Assembly (NCBI GenBank): GCA_947167635.1
Contig: CAMVIT010000030.1
Coordinates: 1 to 35,188 of the forward strand
Source: F23-D06 sp947167635
Lineage (GTDB): Bacteria; Bacteroidota; Bacteroidia; Bacteroidales; WCHB1-69
Length of the DNA: 35,188 nucleotides
Direction: 5' to 3'
Positions within the stretch are counted from its first letter, which is position 1. Each line of letters begins with the position of its first letter. The translations under genes were made by a program, and so were the position numbers. Shown here piece by piece: positions 1 to 10,471 of this stretch. Below the pieces are notes generated by a model. It searched no databases, had not been told where the DNA came from, and saw only the letters and a list, made by a program, of their open reading frames with translations.

Positions 1-3000
1 ATAGGCGATAGCATCCGGAGAGGAGGGCATCGTAGTCAGGGGCTGGGTCAATATAGGTGTATGCCCTCTCGGAGTGGCATCCAGTCAGTGGGTCATGGTA
101 GAGGGCGGAAATATGCCCGGCAGTGTAATAGTCTGCGCCGTACCCGTGCGAGCCATTGCTCCAGTGCAGCAGTTGGCCCGACTGGCTGATGACGGACACA
201 GGGGGGTCGTGTGAACAATTATGCGGCGGGACAACGGCAATCACAGGAGCGGGTGGTTCTGGGTACACCGTAAAGGGTGCCGCAGCGGTGGCAGTGCAGT
301 TGTCGGGGCTTGTCACGGTGAGTGCGGCCGTGTGGCTGCCTGCCAAGGAGGGCGTGAATCGGATGTTGGGCGTGGTAAACACGCGGCCCTCCGGGACGAC
401 ACTCCACGAGTATTGGTTGGAGGCACCGGAGTTGCCGTTGAGGGCCACCGTTTCGCCCGTGCAATACAGTGTGTTGCCCGTGATGCGTGCCGTGGGCGCG
501 TTGAGGAACCCCACGTTGCAGATACTGCTCGTGCGGCAGCCGTACTCGTCCGTCTCCACCAAAACAGTGTAGTCGCCAGTCTGATACACGAAAGTGTATC
601 CCTCCGCAGAGGGAAGTGTGCCATTGTCCCAAATGTAGAGCGCGTGCTCAATAAGAGGTTGAAAACGTATTTCTTTTGCGTTCCCAGGGCAAACTGCTTC
701 ATTAGGAGACATCAGATACCCTTCAATAATTTCCTCCCCCACCTCCACGTGCGCCGTGTCGGAGGCAGTGCAACCCCAAACATCCGTCACAGTGAGGGTG
801 ACAACAACCGTGCTTTGATTCAAGGTTTCCGAATATGTGTGGAAAATTCTGTCGCCGAAGTTGAAGGAGCCGTCGCCAAAATTCCACCTGTACTTGACGA
901 TGTCGCCCTCCGTGCTGGCGTTGAACTGGAAGGGGGTTTTGATGCACATTTTCCTCCGTATGTCGATGTTTGTGACGGCGGGATCGCCCATCCAGTGGAA
1001 GACTTTCGACACACTGCAGGGTACGCCGCCCATGTCAAAATCCATCCTCACCGTGTAGTCGCCGGGTTCCAGGGCGGATATGTTTATCTCATCCGACGCG
1101 CTCTCTCCTATGGAGATTTGTGCGGTCAGTCCCGTGCCCTCCACTGTGACGGTGCGAACGGGGACGTTCACCCCCGAGCGGTACAGGGAGGTGTCTATTG
1201 CCACGAGATGCCCAGCGCAGTCATACTCCAGACTCAGTCTCGGGACACAGTCCACAGTGACATCCACATACTCCAAGTAACACTGCCCCGCCTCCTCTGC
1301 CCTGCCCTGGATGGTGTGGACACCAGGCTCTGTGAATTGAAAGGATGCGGAATGTGGCGACAGCGGGTTGTGACGAGAGTGGTCGAGCGTTTGCCAGACA
1401 ACCGTTGTCTCGGCGAGCAGGCCGCTGGCCTCGACGAAGAACTCCGTACAGGAGTTTTGTGTTGCCGTAATATCAAAGGACAGGCAATTGGTGGATCCGC
1501 CAGACCCGGCAGGAGAGTTGTCGTAGCATGACTGGTTTTCACAGAACGGGGGGGCTGTGTCCCTGACTGTGCAGCAGAACTTTCCTGTTCCCTGCATGAT
1601 GCAGCAGGGAGACCCCTGACATTCATCCGCCGCCTGTCCGTTGAACTCCCAGGAGTAAGTTACACCGTACTGCTGCGGCACGCAGAGGGTGTCACCGCTG
1701 ACGGTGATGAGGGAGGAGGGCGTGTTTGACACCTCCACCTGTCCGGTCACGGTGTCGGGTACACAATTGGGCTCGGGGTGGTAGATGAGGGAGAAGGGAT
1801 GGCCTCCGGCATCCGCGAAGCATAGCGTGGTGTCGCAGGCGGCAACCGCATACCCGTGACCGAAATCCCAAGTGTAGTGGCTGCTGGCAGAGGTGAAGCC
1901 GGAGGCAGTGAAGCGTCCGCATCCGCCCTTGCAAAGGGTGTCGGGGTGTGTGATGTAGGGGGTTGGCACTCTTTCGTCCAGTCCGAGCAGCCGGGTCTCA
2001 TACTTTTCCTGTGTGGAGCAGAAGGTTCTCTTCAAGGTTACCTGGGCGGTGACGGGATAGGGGATGGTGAGCATTCGGTTGGTCAGTATGCGTGCGAAAG
2101 GTCGGAGGTGGTCACCCTGTACAGAGGCAACGTTGGCGGGTTGGACGGTCCATTCGTAGGTGACCAGATTGGACTGGTCGGCCACCCACAGAGTGATTTC
2201 GGCACCGGCGCAGGTGTGGATTCCGGAGGGCGCATCCCACGGAGCCAGCACGAAGGTGTCCACGTCGTGGATATATGCCTGCGAGCGGCAGCCGTGTATC
2301 CCGTCCACCTGGAAGACAGCCACGCCGCAGACCTCGTTCCCGTAGTTGACGGTGACCTGATCTCCCTCCACGGAATGCGGGGTTGCGGAAGGACAGAGTG
2401 GAATCCATTGCAGAAAGCAACCGGGCTTTGGAGTGGCCGACAGTAGGACTGAGCTGTTGAGACAGGCTACGTCTGGCCCATGTACGGTGGAGACGGTTGG
2501 CGGGTTGTCGGGCACGGTGACGGTGAACACGGCCTCCCGGCAGTAAGCGGTGTCATGGGCTGTCACCCGATATGACCCAGCACAGGGGAAGGTGTAAGTC
2601 AGTGTGTCCGTGTTTATGGAGAATAGCAGGGTGTTGTCGCGGTCGTGTACCCGCCAGGCCAGGACTTCGCCCTGCCGTGTGGTGTAGCGCCCCGTGTCGC
2701 CGATGCAGACCACGCTGTCTGTGGAGACCACGGAGAAGGTGTCCTTTACCGTGACGGTCTTGCGGGTGAGGAATGGGCCGCACTGGAGAAAACTGCAGCG
2801 ATACTCCGACTCTATGGTGTAGGTGCCGGGCCGGGAGAACTCTAAGAGATACTTGTTGGGAAACTCTGCGGAAAGTTCCAAAAAGCCGCTGACGGTGTCG
2901 GGGAATGTGTTCCACAAGTACTGCGTGGAGCCCCAGAGAGGGAGTTCGTACTGCTGGATGTCGCCCACGCAGACCATGCTGGGCCCCCGAATCTCTGCGC

Positions 3001-3931
3001 TGTCTGCGATGACGGGAATTCGTATGGAGCGCAGGGAGACGCACCCCGAGTCGCAGGTGCGTGTATCGAGAGAGATGACACCATAGCCGGAAGTCGGTGC
3101 GCCCCAGTGCACAGTGATGTCGGGTGTGCCCTGACCCTCGAGGTGGCCACCTTCCACATTCCAGTAGTAGCTGTCGCACTCGGGTGTCAGCAGGGAGTAT
3201 GAGGCAGTGGAGTTCTGGCAGACGGTTCCGTGGCAGGAGAGCTGCAGAGCAGCCGAATCCATTACTCTGAGATAAACAATTTCACAGTCCTCGCATCCGC
3301 ACTCGTTGGTTACGCAGTGGGTGACCTCGAAAACAGTGTTGCCCGCATTCGGGGTCAGAGAGAGATTCTGGGAGGATGAGGCCCCTAAGGAGTTGTTCCA
3401 GTAGTGTCCCGTGACGGGCACCAGTCCCGCCTCGCTTCTGTCGTACAGCCAGACGGTCTGTCCGAGGCATACTTCTATGACTTTGTTCCCTGTGGAATCA
3501 TAGTGCCAAGCGGGCACAGATGCGCACGCCGCAGTGGGAGGTTCTATCAAGAGTATGCAGGCGTTTGCGGTGCAGATAGAAGAGTCGGACAGGATTGCGG
3601 TCACGGAAATGTGCCCCGCCTCTGTGGATCCCCAGAGCACTTTTGCCGTGTAACCGGAGGTGATGACGGTGTCGGCCCCAGTGACGGTCCACGAGTAGTG
3701 TACTGCGCCTGGACAGACGGCAGTGTAGATTACGGTATCCCTCCTGCATGCCAGCAGACAGTCGCTCGCGCCTGGCTCCACTATATTGGGATACCGTTCC
3801 AGGTAGTCGTCAATCAGGCAATCAATTTCTGGTGCGGAGATAATGTGTAGGCCGCAACCCTGCGGCGATTGAGCCGGGGCGGCGAGGATGAGCAGCATGA
3901 GGATGCAGAGCAGGTGGAGCTTTGTTTTCAC
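1..3931 (-). CDS. Giant cysteine-rich PKD-type surface protein, 3' end outside window
   Basis: One frame stays open on the minus strand from a GTG at 3931 to the left edge, giving 1310 complete codons and no stop. It starts with a signal peptide (KTKLHLLCILMLLILAAPAQ). The rest is a chain of Ig/PKD-like beta-sandwich modules of about 80-100 residues, rich in Cys, Thr and aromatic residues. One module near position 870 has the PKD signature WNFGDGS, and another has YTWDFGHG. This organisation is typical of T9SS-secreted adhesins and gliding-type proteins (SprB-like) of Bacteroidota, which end in a sorting domain; that end would lie beyond the edge. The gene follows the T9SS protein upstream by only 15 bp, so the two are probably co-transcribed. 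An ATG at 3898 is an alternative start, but it would cut into the signal peptide. The exact ligand or role cannot be told. Confidence 0.85.
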   Translation of the reverse strand, partial: MKTKLHLLCILMLLILAAPAQSPQGCGLHIISAPEIDCLIDDYLERYPNIVEPGASDCLLACRRDTVIYTAVCPGAVHYSWTVTGADTVITSGYTAKVLWGSTEAGHISVTAILSDSSICTANACILLIEPPTAACASVPAWHYDSTGNKVIEVCLGQTVWLYDRSEAGLVPVTGHYWNNSLGASSSQNLSLTPNAGNTVFEVTHCVTNECGCEDCEIVYLRVMDSAALQLSCHGTVCQNSTASYSLLTPECDSYYWNVEGGHLEGQGTPDITVHWGAPTSGYGVISLDTRTCDSGCVSLRSIRIPVIADSAEIRGPSMVCVGDIQQYELPLWGSTQYLWNTFPDTVSGFLELSAEFPNKYLLEFSRPGTYTIESEYRCSFLQCGPFLTRKTVTVKDTFSVVSTDSVVCIGDTGRYTTRQGEVLAWRVHDRDNTLLFSINTDTLTYTFPCAGSYRVTAHDTAYCREAVFTVTVPDNPPTVSTVHGPDVACLNSSVLLSATPKPGCFLQWIPLCPSATPHSVEGDQVTVNYGNEVCGVAVFQVDGIHGCRSQAYIHDVDTFVLAPWDAPSGIHTCAGAEITLWVADQSNLVTYEWTVQPANVASVQGDHLRPFARILTNRMLTIPYPVTAQVTLKRTFCSTQEKYETRLLGLDERVPTPYITHPDTLCKGGCGRFTASGFTSASSHYTWDFGHGYAVAACDTTLCFADAGGHPFSLIYHPEPNCVPDTVTGQVEVSNTPSSLITVSGDTLCVPQQYGVTYSWEFNGQAADECQGSPCCIMQGTGKFCCTVRDTAPPFCENQSCYDNSPAGSGGSTNCLSFDITATQNSCTEFFVEASGLLAETTVVWQTLDHSRHNPLSPHSASFQFTEPGVHTIQGRAEEAGQCYLEYVDVTVDCVPRLSLEYDCAGHLVAIDTSLYRSGVNVPVRTVTVEGTGLTAQISIGESASDEINISALEPGDYTVRMDFDMGGVPCSVSKVFHWMGDPAVTNIDIRRKMCIKTPFQFNASTEGDIVKYRWNFGDGSFNFGDRIFHTYSETLNQSTVVVTLTVTDVWGCTASDTAHVEVGEEIIEGYLMSPNEAVCPGNAKEIRFQPLIEHALYIWDNGTLPSAEGYTFVYQTGDYTVLVETDEYGCRTSSICNVGFLNAPTARITGNTLYCTGETVALNGNSGASNQYSWSVVPEGRVFTTPNIRFTPSLAGSHTAALTVTSPDNCTATAAAPFTVYPEPPAPVIAVVPPHNCSHDPPVSVISQSGQLLHWSNGSHGYGADYYTAGHISALYHDPLTGCHSERAYTYIDPAPDYDALLSGCYRL

Positions 3932-3946
3932 GGCGTTTTATAAGAT

Positions 3947-6001
3947 TTAATTTTTTACGAATTTTCCGGTGGAGACCTGTCCCTTTCCTGCCGCCTCTAT
4001 CAGATAGGTGCCGGCGGGCAGGCGGGAAACATCCAATGAGGCGGCAGTGTCGCGCACCTCCCGGCGGAGGATCATCCGGCCCTCCATGTCAAGAACGGTG
4101 ACGTAGTCAATGCGAAAATCGTCGCTCGTTACATACAAAAAGGTGTTGGCGGGGTTGGGCCATAGACGCAGACTTGTTTCCAAGCCGCCGTGGGCGGGAA
4201 TGCCCGTGTAGGGCGTGGCGAACGCAGGGTCCTTGTACAGCGCGAACACTGCGCTGCTGTTGCTGGTCGGATAGCAGGACGCCCACACACTGTTGCTGAA
4301 GGTGACGGATTCCTTGGACTGCATGTCGCAAATGACACTGCCGTCGTCATGGACTATGAGAGAACCTAAATTCGGGGTCTCGGCATGGAATGGTTCATAG
4401 CCGATAAAGTGGCCGTCGCTTCTCCACTGCATCAGTGCCTCGTCTGTCAAGTATCTTTTATAGTAGGACAAGGCGAAAACCCTGTTGTTCAGAACCGCAG
4501 GACAAGTGCCGGGCTTGGCATCCGAGTTTTCTTCGAATGCCGGTACGACGCCGTAATTCAGGAAACTCCCCGTTTCTGCATCGTATCGGACGAAAAAACC
4601 GATAATGGCCTCATCAACGTCCGGCTCAGGGCCGACCAGCTGTTGGGTGAAGGTGCTGTCAAAGAAGATTCCGGCATGGCCGTCATGGTGATACTGTCCA
4701 TGGCCTGTCAGATACAAGGCGTTGTTGTAGTAGAGATTTCTCCACCACTGATCATTGGCGTATCCTGGATAACAGTCAGTTCCTCTTGTGTAAATCTGGT
4801 TGCTCCACAGTACGTTGCCGGCCGTGTCGTACTTGATGACAAAATGGGTGCGGTCCACCCCGCTCATATCGTTGATGGTGGCATAATGGGTGCTGTCCCA
4901 GTAGAAGTGAACAGGGTATTGGTGCGCATCCCAATAAACACTCGGTTTGATATATCCCGACAGGTACATGTTGTCCTCCTCGTCGTAGGAGAGACCCTCT
5001 ATTCCCCCTCTCCATCTGGGATTTACAGTGTCCTGTTCGTCAGTGGCCAGTCCCTCGGTGTAGTCCACAACTCGTTTGACCCACATCAATTCCCAGTTGG
5101 GGGAAAACTTGTAAATCAAAAAATTGCACAAGTTAGAATAATAAAGTCCCGTGTCGTATGTGCCGTACCAGTCATTGTAGAAGAGTGTGTAGTGAACCTG
5201 ACAGTCGCCTGGGAGATAGATGTTATACGTCTTACTGGTGTCGTCGTCCACTACTATGGTGTAGGGGTCTTCCTCTCTTCCCCCATAAGACAACGCTGCA
5301 TATATGTATGTGTTCCCCTGGTTATCAACATGCATCGGAGTTCCCATTTTAGAAAGAACGCTGTGAGTTCTGCCTAAATCTGTTCCATTTACATAGTTGT
5401 GTTCCCTTGAGTGAGTCTCCACAAAATGATCTTCTATGAGGTTTCCGTCCAAATCGAACTGGCAGAAGAAGGTCCAATCGCCACGCTTGAAGGGTGGGTG
5501 TTGTTCCGCCGCCGGTATGCTGTCAAGATCGGTCTTCCGAACCAATGAGTCCAAATAAAACAGCCAAGATGTCCCTGGATGATCACCCCAAAACGAATAA
5601 TTTCCTGAAATGTAGATTCTGTTGTTGTGTATTTCCATCCAGCTGGGGCGACTTCCATATGGGCTGCATTTTATGACTCTGTTCCACAGCATATTGCCCA
5701 AGGTGTCGAACTTGGCCAACAGAACACCTTGCACGTTGGTGTTCATCACATCCGCAATGTCAGTGAAAAGGAACTCGTTGCCGTCATAAATCGGTCGCCC
5801 CCCCATGACACCATAGACGTATATGTTCCCCTCTGAATCGAAAGCGGTGTTTTGGATTTTGTTGTAATAATGGTTGGGATCGCTGGGATTGTCGCTCCCG
5901 CTCCAATAGTGCGCCCATTTCCACTCGCCCTGCGAAAAACAGGCGGGGGAAGAAAGAAGGCAGATGAGAAACACGATAAAAAAGGATAGTCGTTTTTTCA
6001 T
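3947..6001 (-). CDS. Secreted beta-propeller-like protein with T9SS type A sorting domain
   Basis: I place the start at the ATG at 6001 (684 aa) because it begins a clean signal peptide (MKKRLSFFIVFLICLLSS, then PACFSQ). The longer frame to 6070 adds 23 polar residues and crosses the promoter motif. The body repeats modules of the type 'DSEGNIYVYG', 'AKFDTLGNMLWNR', 'DNQGNTYIYA' and 'IKYDTAGNVLWSN', as in SBBP/propeller-like secreted proteins of Bacteroidota. The last about 75 residues form a T9SS type A sorting domain: LWPNPANTFLYV, then VTVLDMEGRMI, then LPAGTYLIE and a final GKFVKN. The protein is therefore predicted to cross the outer membrane by T9SS and be released or anchored. It heads a two-gene unit with the giant PKD protein. 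Function is unknown beyond secretion. Confidence 0.88.
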   Translation of the reverse strand: MKKRLSFFIVFLICLLSSPACFSQGEWKWAHYWSGSDNPSDPNHYYNKIQNTAFDSEGNIYVYGVMGGRPIYDGNEFLFTDIADVMNTNVQGVLLAKFDTLGNMLWNRVIKCSPYGSRPSWMEIHNNRIYISGNYSFWGDHPGTSWLFYLDSLVRKTDLDSIPAAEQHPPFKRGDWTFFCQFDLDGNLIEDHFVETHSREHNYVNGTDLGRTHSVLSKMGTPMHVDNQGNTYIYAALSYGGREEDPYTIVVDDDTSKTYNIYLPGDCQVHYTLFYNDWYGTYDTGLYYSNLCNFLIYKFSPNWELMWVKRVVDYTEGLATDEQDTVNPRWRGGIEGLSYDEEDNMYLSGYIKPSVYWDAHQYPVHFYWDSTHYATINDMSGVDRTHFVIKYDTAGNVLWSNQIYTRGTDCYPGYANDQWWRNLYYNNALYLTGHGQYHHDGHAGIFFDSTFTQQLVGPEPDVDEAIIGFFVRYDAETGSFLNYGVVPAFEENSDAKPGTCPAVLNNRVFALSYYKRYLTDEALMQWRSDGHFIGYEPFHAETPNLGSLIVHDDGSVICDMQSKESVTFSNSVWASCYPTSNSSAVFALYKDPAFATPYTGIPAHGGLETSLRLWPNPANTFLYVTSDDFRIDYVTVLDMEGRMILRREVRDTAASLDVSRLPAGTYLIEAAGKGQVSTGKFVKN

Positions 6002-6059
6002 AATGTTTTGACTTTGTGAGTTAGAGGAAGGATTCGTCTTGTTTCGTTGTTTCCGCCTG

Positions 6060-6067
6060 CAAAGATA
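6060..6067 (-). promoter_or_regulatory. Bacteroidota -7 promoter element (TATCTTTG)
   Basis: On the minus strand this reads TATCTTTG followed by CAGGCGGAAAC, matching the Bacteroidota -7 consensus TAnnTTTG. It lies about 60 bp before the chosen start of the T9SS protein at 6001, which supports that start over the longer frame. I see no clear -33 TTTG at the usual spacing. Confidence 0.6.
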
Positions 6068-6112
6068 CAAAAAAGATGCGCGGGTGACTGCCTCCTGTAA
6101 GATATTGTGAGA

Positions 6113-6802
6113 TTATTTCCCCACCATGCTCTTTACACGCTTGACGGCGGCTTTCCAGACAAAGAGGAAGAAGATGAAGAACCCGACGCCGAGGAATCCG
6201 GCAGTGGAGGGGGCGGCTTCTGCAATTACATTCTGGGTCATCAGGATGCCGTCATAGATGCCGTGCAGGATGACGGGCACGATATATGCCAATAGCAGGT
6301 AGGAGCCTTTCTTCCAGGGCTTGAACTTGGACATGGAGAAAAAATAGCCCATGAAAATGGCGAAGAAGAAATGGGCGGGCACGGCGAATAGAGCACGTCC
6401 CACGGCCACGCTGACGCCACCCTGCAGCACATACATCAGATTCTCCAAACCGGCGAAGCCCAGGCCCACGAAAGCCGCGTACTCTACACCATCGTAGTAC
6501 TCGTCGAAATACCGGCTGTTCCAAATGAATAGATAGAGGAAAAACAGCTTGCACAGCTCCTCCGGCATGGCGGCCATGCAGAATGCCTGATAAAGCGCAC
6601 CTTGTAATCCGCTGGAAAACACTGGATTGATGAAGAGGTTGACTACGGACAACAATATAATATCCAATACAGCGGCCAACACGCCGCCCAGCAGTGCTTT
6701 CATGAGCTGACCAAACGGCTCTTTCTGGTAACGGTCTTTCGCGTAGATGTAAAGCAATAGGATGACGACAGGGGCAAGGGATGCGATGAGGATGATGGCC
6801 AT
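6113..6802 (-). CDS. PrsW-family intramembrane metalloprotease
   Basis: This is a 229-aa polytopic membrane protein with about seven hydrophobic segments. The family's conserved residues are in order: the E-E pair in MPEELCK (E81-E82), E120 in FAGLENLMY, H144 in VPAHFFFAIF and H180 in ILHGIYDG. These are the putative zinc ligands and catalytic residues of the PrsW/CPBP-like superfamily. Bacillus PrsW cleaves the anti-sigma factor RsiW; here no sigma/anti-sigma pair is nearby, so the substrate is unknown. It lies downstream of fumC on the same strand, separated by 138 bp that hold two copies of a hairpin repeat. It may be transcribed from the porin-fumC unit or from its own unseen promoter. 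Confidence 0.85.
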   Translation of the reverse strand: MAIILIASLAPVVILLLYIYAKDRYQKEPFGQLMKALLGGVLAAVLDIILLSVVNLFINPVFSSGLQGALYQAFCMAAMPEELCKLFFLYLFIWNSRYFDEYYDGVEYAAFVGLGFAGLENLMYVLQGGVSVAVGRALFAVPAHFFFAIFMGYFFSMSKFKPWKKGSYLLLAYIVPVILHGIYDGILMTQNVIAEAAPSTAGFLGVGFFIFFLFVWKAAVKRVKSMVGK

Positions 6803-6840
6803 ACTGTTGAGGTGTTAAACGGTTGTCTGTTATTTCTTTT

Positions 6841-6880
6841 CTACCGAGCTCTTGCCCCTGTCGGGGCTGTTCAAGGAAAA
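6841..6880 (+). repeat. Dispersed hairpin repeat, copy 1
   Basis: A 40-bp unit running from CTACCGAGCTCTTG to TCAAGGAAAA, with a central stem GCCCC-TGTC-GGGGC and an outer CTTG/CAAG pairing. It recurs 57 bp downstream (copy 2) and at 35067 (copy 3), always in this orientation. It lies between fumC and prsW. Confidence 0.8.
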
Positions 6881-6897
6881 CTAATGTTTCTATATTT

Positions 6898-6937
6898 CTA
6901 CCGAGCTTTTGTCCCTACCGGGACTGCTCAAGGAAAA
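6898..6937 (+). repeat. Dispersed hairpin repeat, copy 2
   Basis: Same unit as copy 1, but the stem reads GTCCC-TACC-GGGAC, so both arms have changed together and pairing is kept. Its right end is 3 bp from the fumC stop codon. A T-rich TTTCT precedes both copies and CT follows both, so the duplicated unit is slightly longer than 40 bp. Confidence 0.8.
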
Positions 6938-6940
6938 CTC

Positions 6941-8308
<1,368 letters not shown>

Positions 8309-8367
8309 TTTGTGTTATATAATTACAATTGTTGTTGAATCCAAAAACGAGTGCATGAATGGAAGGG

Positions 8368-10278
8368 CTAATCGTAAAACTTCCAAGAGATGCCGAGGGC
8401 TACATTGCGGCCTTGCATCGGGTAGTAGGGTGTGGTGAAATAATGGTAGCCGATGATGCCGTCCAGCAGGTTGGCACCTCGCACGAAGAAGGAGAGGCGG
8501 CTTACCTGCAAGGTGAGGTTGAGGTCCCAATAGAGGTAGTTGCCCACCTTGCCTTTCTCCTGATGATAGAATTGGTGCAGGATGGGATTGTAGGCATCGG
8601 CGTAATAGGAGGTGTTGTACATCAGGTTGGTGCCGATTTGGATGCGAAGCCGTTTCTTGAAGATGCGGAAGTGGTATGCGGCCCGCAGCTTGCCCGCAAA
8701 CAGCGGCACGGCCACGACGGTCCCGGTGGCGTGCTGTAGCGACATGTTCAAGTCCATGGAGAAGTTCTTGATGCGCACGGGTGCCAACAAGTTGAACTGC
8801 AACACATGGATGTCGCGGTCAGCCATCGCAGGCCAACGATGCTCGTCAAGGTAGAAATGCTTGTTGAGCAGGAAGTAATTGAAGCTCAACTTGTAACCCA
8901 GCATGGTCCAGTATGCGCCCAACTTCATGGTGTTCTCCTTGGGCCATGTCAGGTACCACAGACTGTTGTTGCCGACATAGTAGCTGTAGAAATAATCGGG
9001 GGAAACGCGGTAGAAATCGGCGGAGAGACCTATGAAATGCTGCGATTTCCGGCTGATGGCGAAAGTGGCTGCCAAATTGGCGATGGCGTCTCCACGGTTG
9101 TAGTTGTTGAACGAGTAGTAGATGTCGCCGAACAGGTCCCAGACAGAGAAGAGCCTGATGTTGGTACGGGCGAAGAGCGTGTAGTTGTTCCCGACATAGA
9201 AGGGCATGGCGGCATGGACATACTCATGGCGGATGCCGCCCGCGATGCGGAAGGAGTAGTTCTGCTCGCTTTGACGTTCCAATGGCTCGAAATTCGACCA
9301 CTGCAGCGTGTTGACAATATTGTAGTATTTCAGCGTGTCGCGCGTGGTGTCAGTGTCTATGTAATATTGGTTCTGGTAAAAGTCGTTGTTAAGGTTGTAG
9401 TCGAAAAAGATGCTCTTCGCATGCTTGAACTGGAAGGTGTGTGTGAGTGTCCCGAAATAGTGACCGCCCTTGGCCCTGAAACTGACGTATTGCAACAGCT
9501 GCGCGTCATGGGTGTTGATGGTGCTCAAGGCGTTGTTGAAATACACCGCGAACGACATCGGGTTCACGGCAACGATGCTGTCAAAAAGGGTCTGACGGTC
9601 TATGAACGAATGGTGGTCGGATAGCCCGCCGTTCTCCTGGTATTTGGCGTGGTTGATGATGTAGGAAGCGATGAACCCATAGATGTCCTTGGGCGTGGAG
9701 TAATGCACAACGGCGTTGAGGTCGAACAAATTGCAGGCTTGGTGCAGAAAACGGCCCGAATTGTTGTATCCTTCCAGCTCCGCATTGAACTCCACACGTT
9801 TTATCTTTTGGGCATGCGCCACATGGATGCGTTGCTCCGTTGTGAGTCCAAAGGAGGCGGCAATGTCGGTGAAAGAACTCTTGACATCGTAGTAGTGCAA
9901 GTCGTTTTGTGTCTTGAAATAGAGCGGGTAGGGAAGCGTGATCATGGTAAACCCGACATCACGCGTATAGTCGAATACCATCGGTTTGTGTGCCTGTGAG
10001 TAGATGCCCAAGGTCTGAAGGATGTATGTGGAACGCTCCAATGGATCGTATTCGGAAGTGTAGAAAAATGTCGTGTCAATGGGCTTGTAAGTCAGGGGCA
10101 CGAAGAATGCGCCGGAGAGTTTGGCCACGGAAACCGGCATGTAATCCGGCGAGATGGCCATGGCCGAGTCTATGGTGTGCTCTTTGGGACGGCTATCCGA
10201 CTGCGAATGCCCCACCTTGGCGCCAAGTGCGAGAAGGAGGCACAATAACAATAAGTAGGGTCGTTTTCTGCAAAACAT
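8368..10278 (-). CDS. Porin_10-like outer-membrane beta-barrel protein
   Basis: This 636-aa protein has a signal peptide (MFCRKRPYLLLLCLLLALGA, then KVGHSQ) followed by alternating aromatic/polar stretches typical of a transmembrane barrel. It ends in GISWKFYD, compatible with barrel insertion. The N-terminal part, with 'DTTFFYTSEYDPLERS' and 'TLPYPLYFKTQNDLHYYDVKSSFTDI', resembles the Bacteroidota 'putative porin' family (Porin_10, formerly DUF4289). I assign it by this recalled similarity, so the family call is good but the solute is unknown. It is transcribed divergently from clpB and has a strong -7 promoter motif just upstream. Confidence 0.82.
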   Translation of the reverse strand: MFCRKRPYLLLLCLLLALGAKVGHSQSDSRPKEHTIDSAMAISPDYMPVSVAKLSGAFFVPLTYKPIDTTFFYTSEYDPLERSTYILQTLGIYSQAHKPMVFDYTRDVGFTMITLPYPLYFKTQNDLHYYDVKSSFTDIAASFGLTTEQRIHVAHAQKIKRVEFNAELEGYNNSGRFLHQACNLFDLNAVVHYSTPKDIYGFIASYIINHAKYQENGGLSDHHSFIDRQTLFDSIVAVNPMSFAVYFNNALSTINTHDAQLLQYVSFRAKGGHYFGTLTHTFQFKHAKSIFFDYNLNNDFYQNQYYIDTDTTRDTLKYYNIVNTLQWSNFEPLERQSEQNYSFRIAGGIRHEYVHAAMPFYVGNNYTLFARTNIRLFSVWDLFGDIYYSFNNYNRGDAIANLAATFAISRKSQHFIGLSADFYRVSPDYFYSYYVGNNSLWYLTWPKENTMKLGAYWTMLGYKLSFNYFLLNKHFYLDEHRWPAMADRDIHVLQFNLLAPVRIKNFSMDLNMSLQHATGTVVAVPLFAGKLRAAYHFRIFKKRLRIQIGTNLMYNTSYYADAYNPILHQFYHQEKGKVGNYLYWDLNLTLQVSRLSFFVRGANLLDGIIGYHYFTTPYYPMQGRNVALGISWKFYD

Positions 10279-10286
10279 CGGACGGG

Positions 10287-10306
10287 TTTTAGAACCTGCA
10301 AAAATA
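10287..10306 (-). promoter_or_regulatory. Porin promoter: -7 element with shared downstream motif
   Basis: The minus strand reads TATTTTTGCAGGTTCTAAAA, a perfect TAnnTTTG -7 element plus a 12-base extension. The same 20 bases precede recJ, and 19 of 20 precede dnaX. The predicted transcript would have a leader of only about 10-15 nt before the ATG at 10278. No -33 element is seen at 19-21 bp. Confidence 0.7.
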
Positions 10307-10418
10307 CAAAAAAAAGTGGCTTGCCATGAAGATGCGCAAACACCGCTGGAGGATGCGTGCCAAAAAACGAATGCCCTGCCAATCTGTCAGTCGTTTTGAC
10401 TTTGGCAACATTCTTGCT

Positions 10419-10447
10419 TTGACAATTCGTCTAATTGAAATTAAAAT
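10419..10447 (+). promoter_or_regulatory. Candidate clpB promoter of TTGACA-N17-TAAAAT type
   Basis: Upstream of clpB there is no TAnnTTTG motif. Instead TTGACA (10419-10424) is followed after exactly 17 bp by TAAAAT (10442-10447), 24 bp before the ATG. A second TTTGAC lies at 10395-10400. This resembles a classical sigma-70 promoter, unusual for this phylum, and may reflect a stress-specific sigma factor. AT-rich chance matches are possible. Confidence 0.35.
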
Positions 10448-10471
10448 GAAAAAAGAAAGGATAAAAACATC

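Noticed and set aside
221..1531. 436-codon plus-strand frame at the left end
   Set aside because: Its product is low in hydrophobic order and has no signal or motif. The opposite strand carries a continuous frame with a signal peptide and PKD motifs across the same region.
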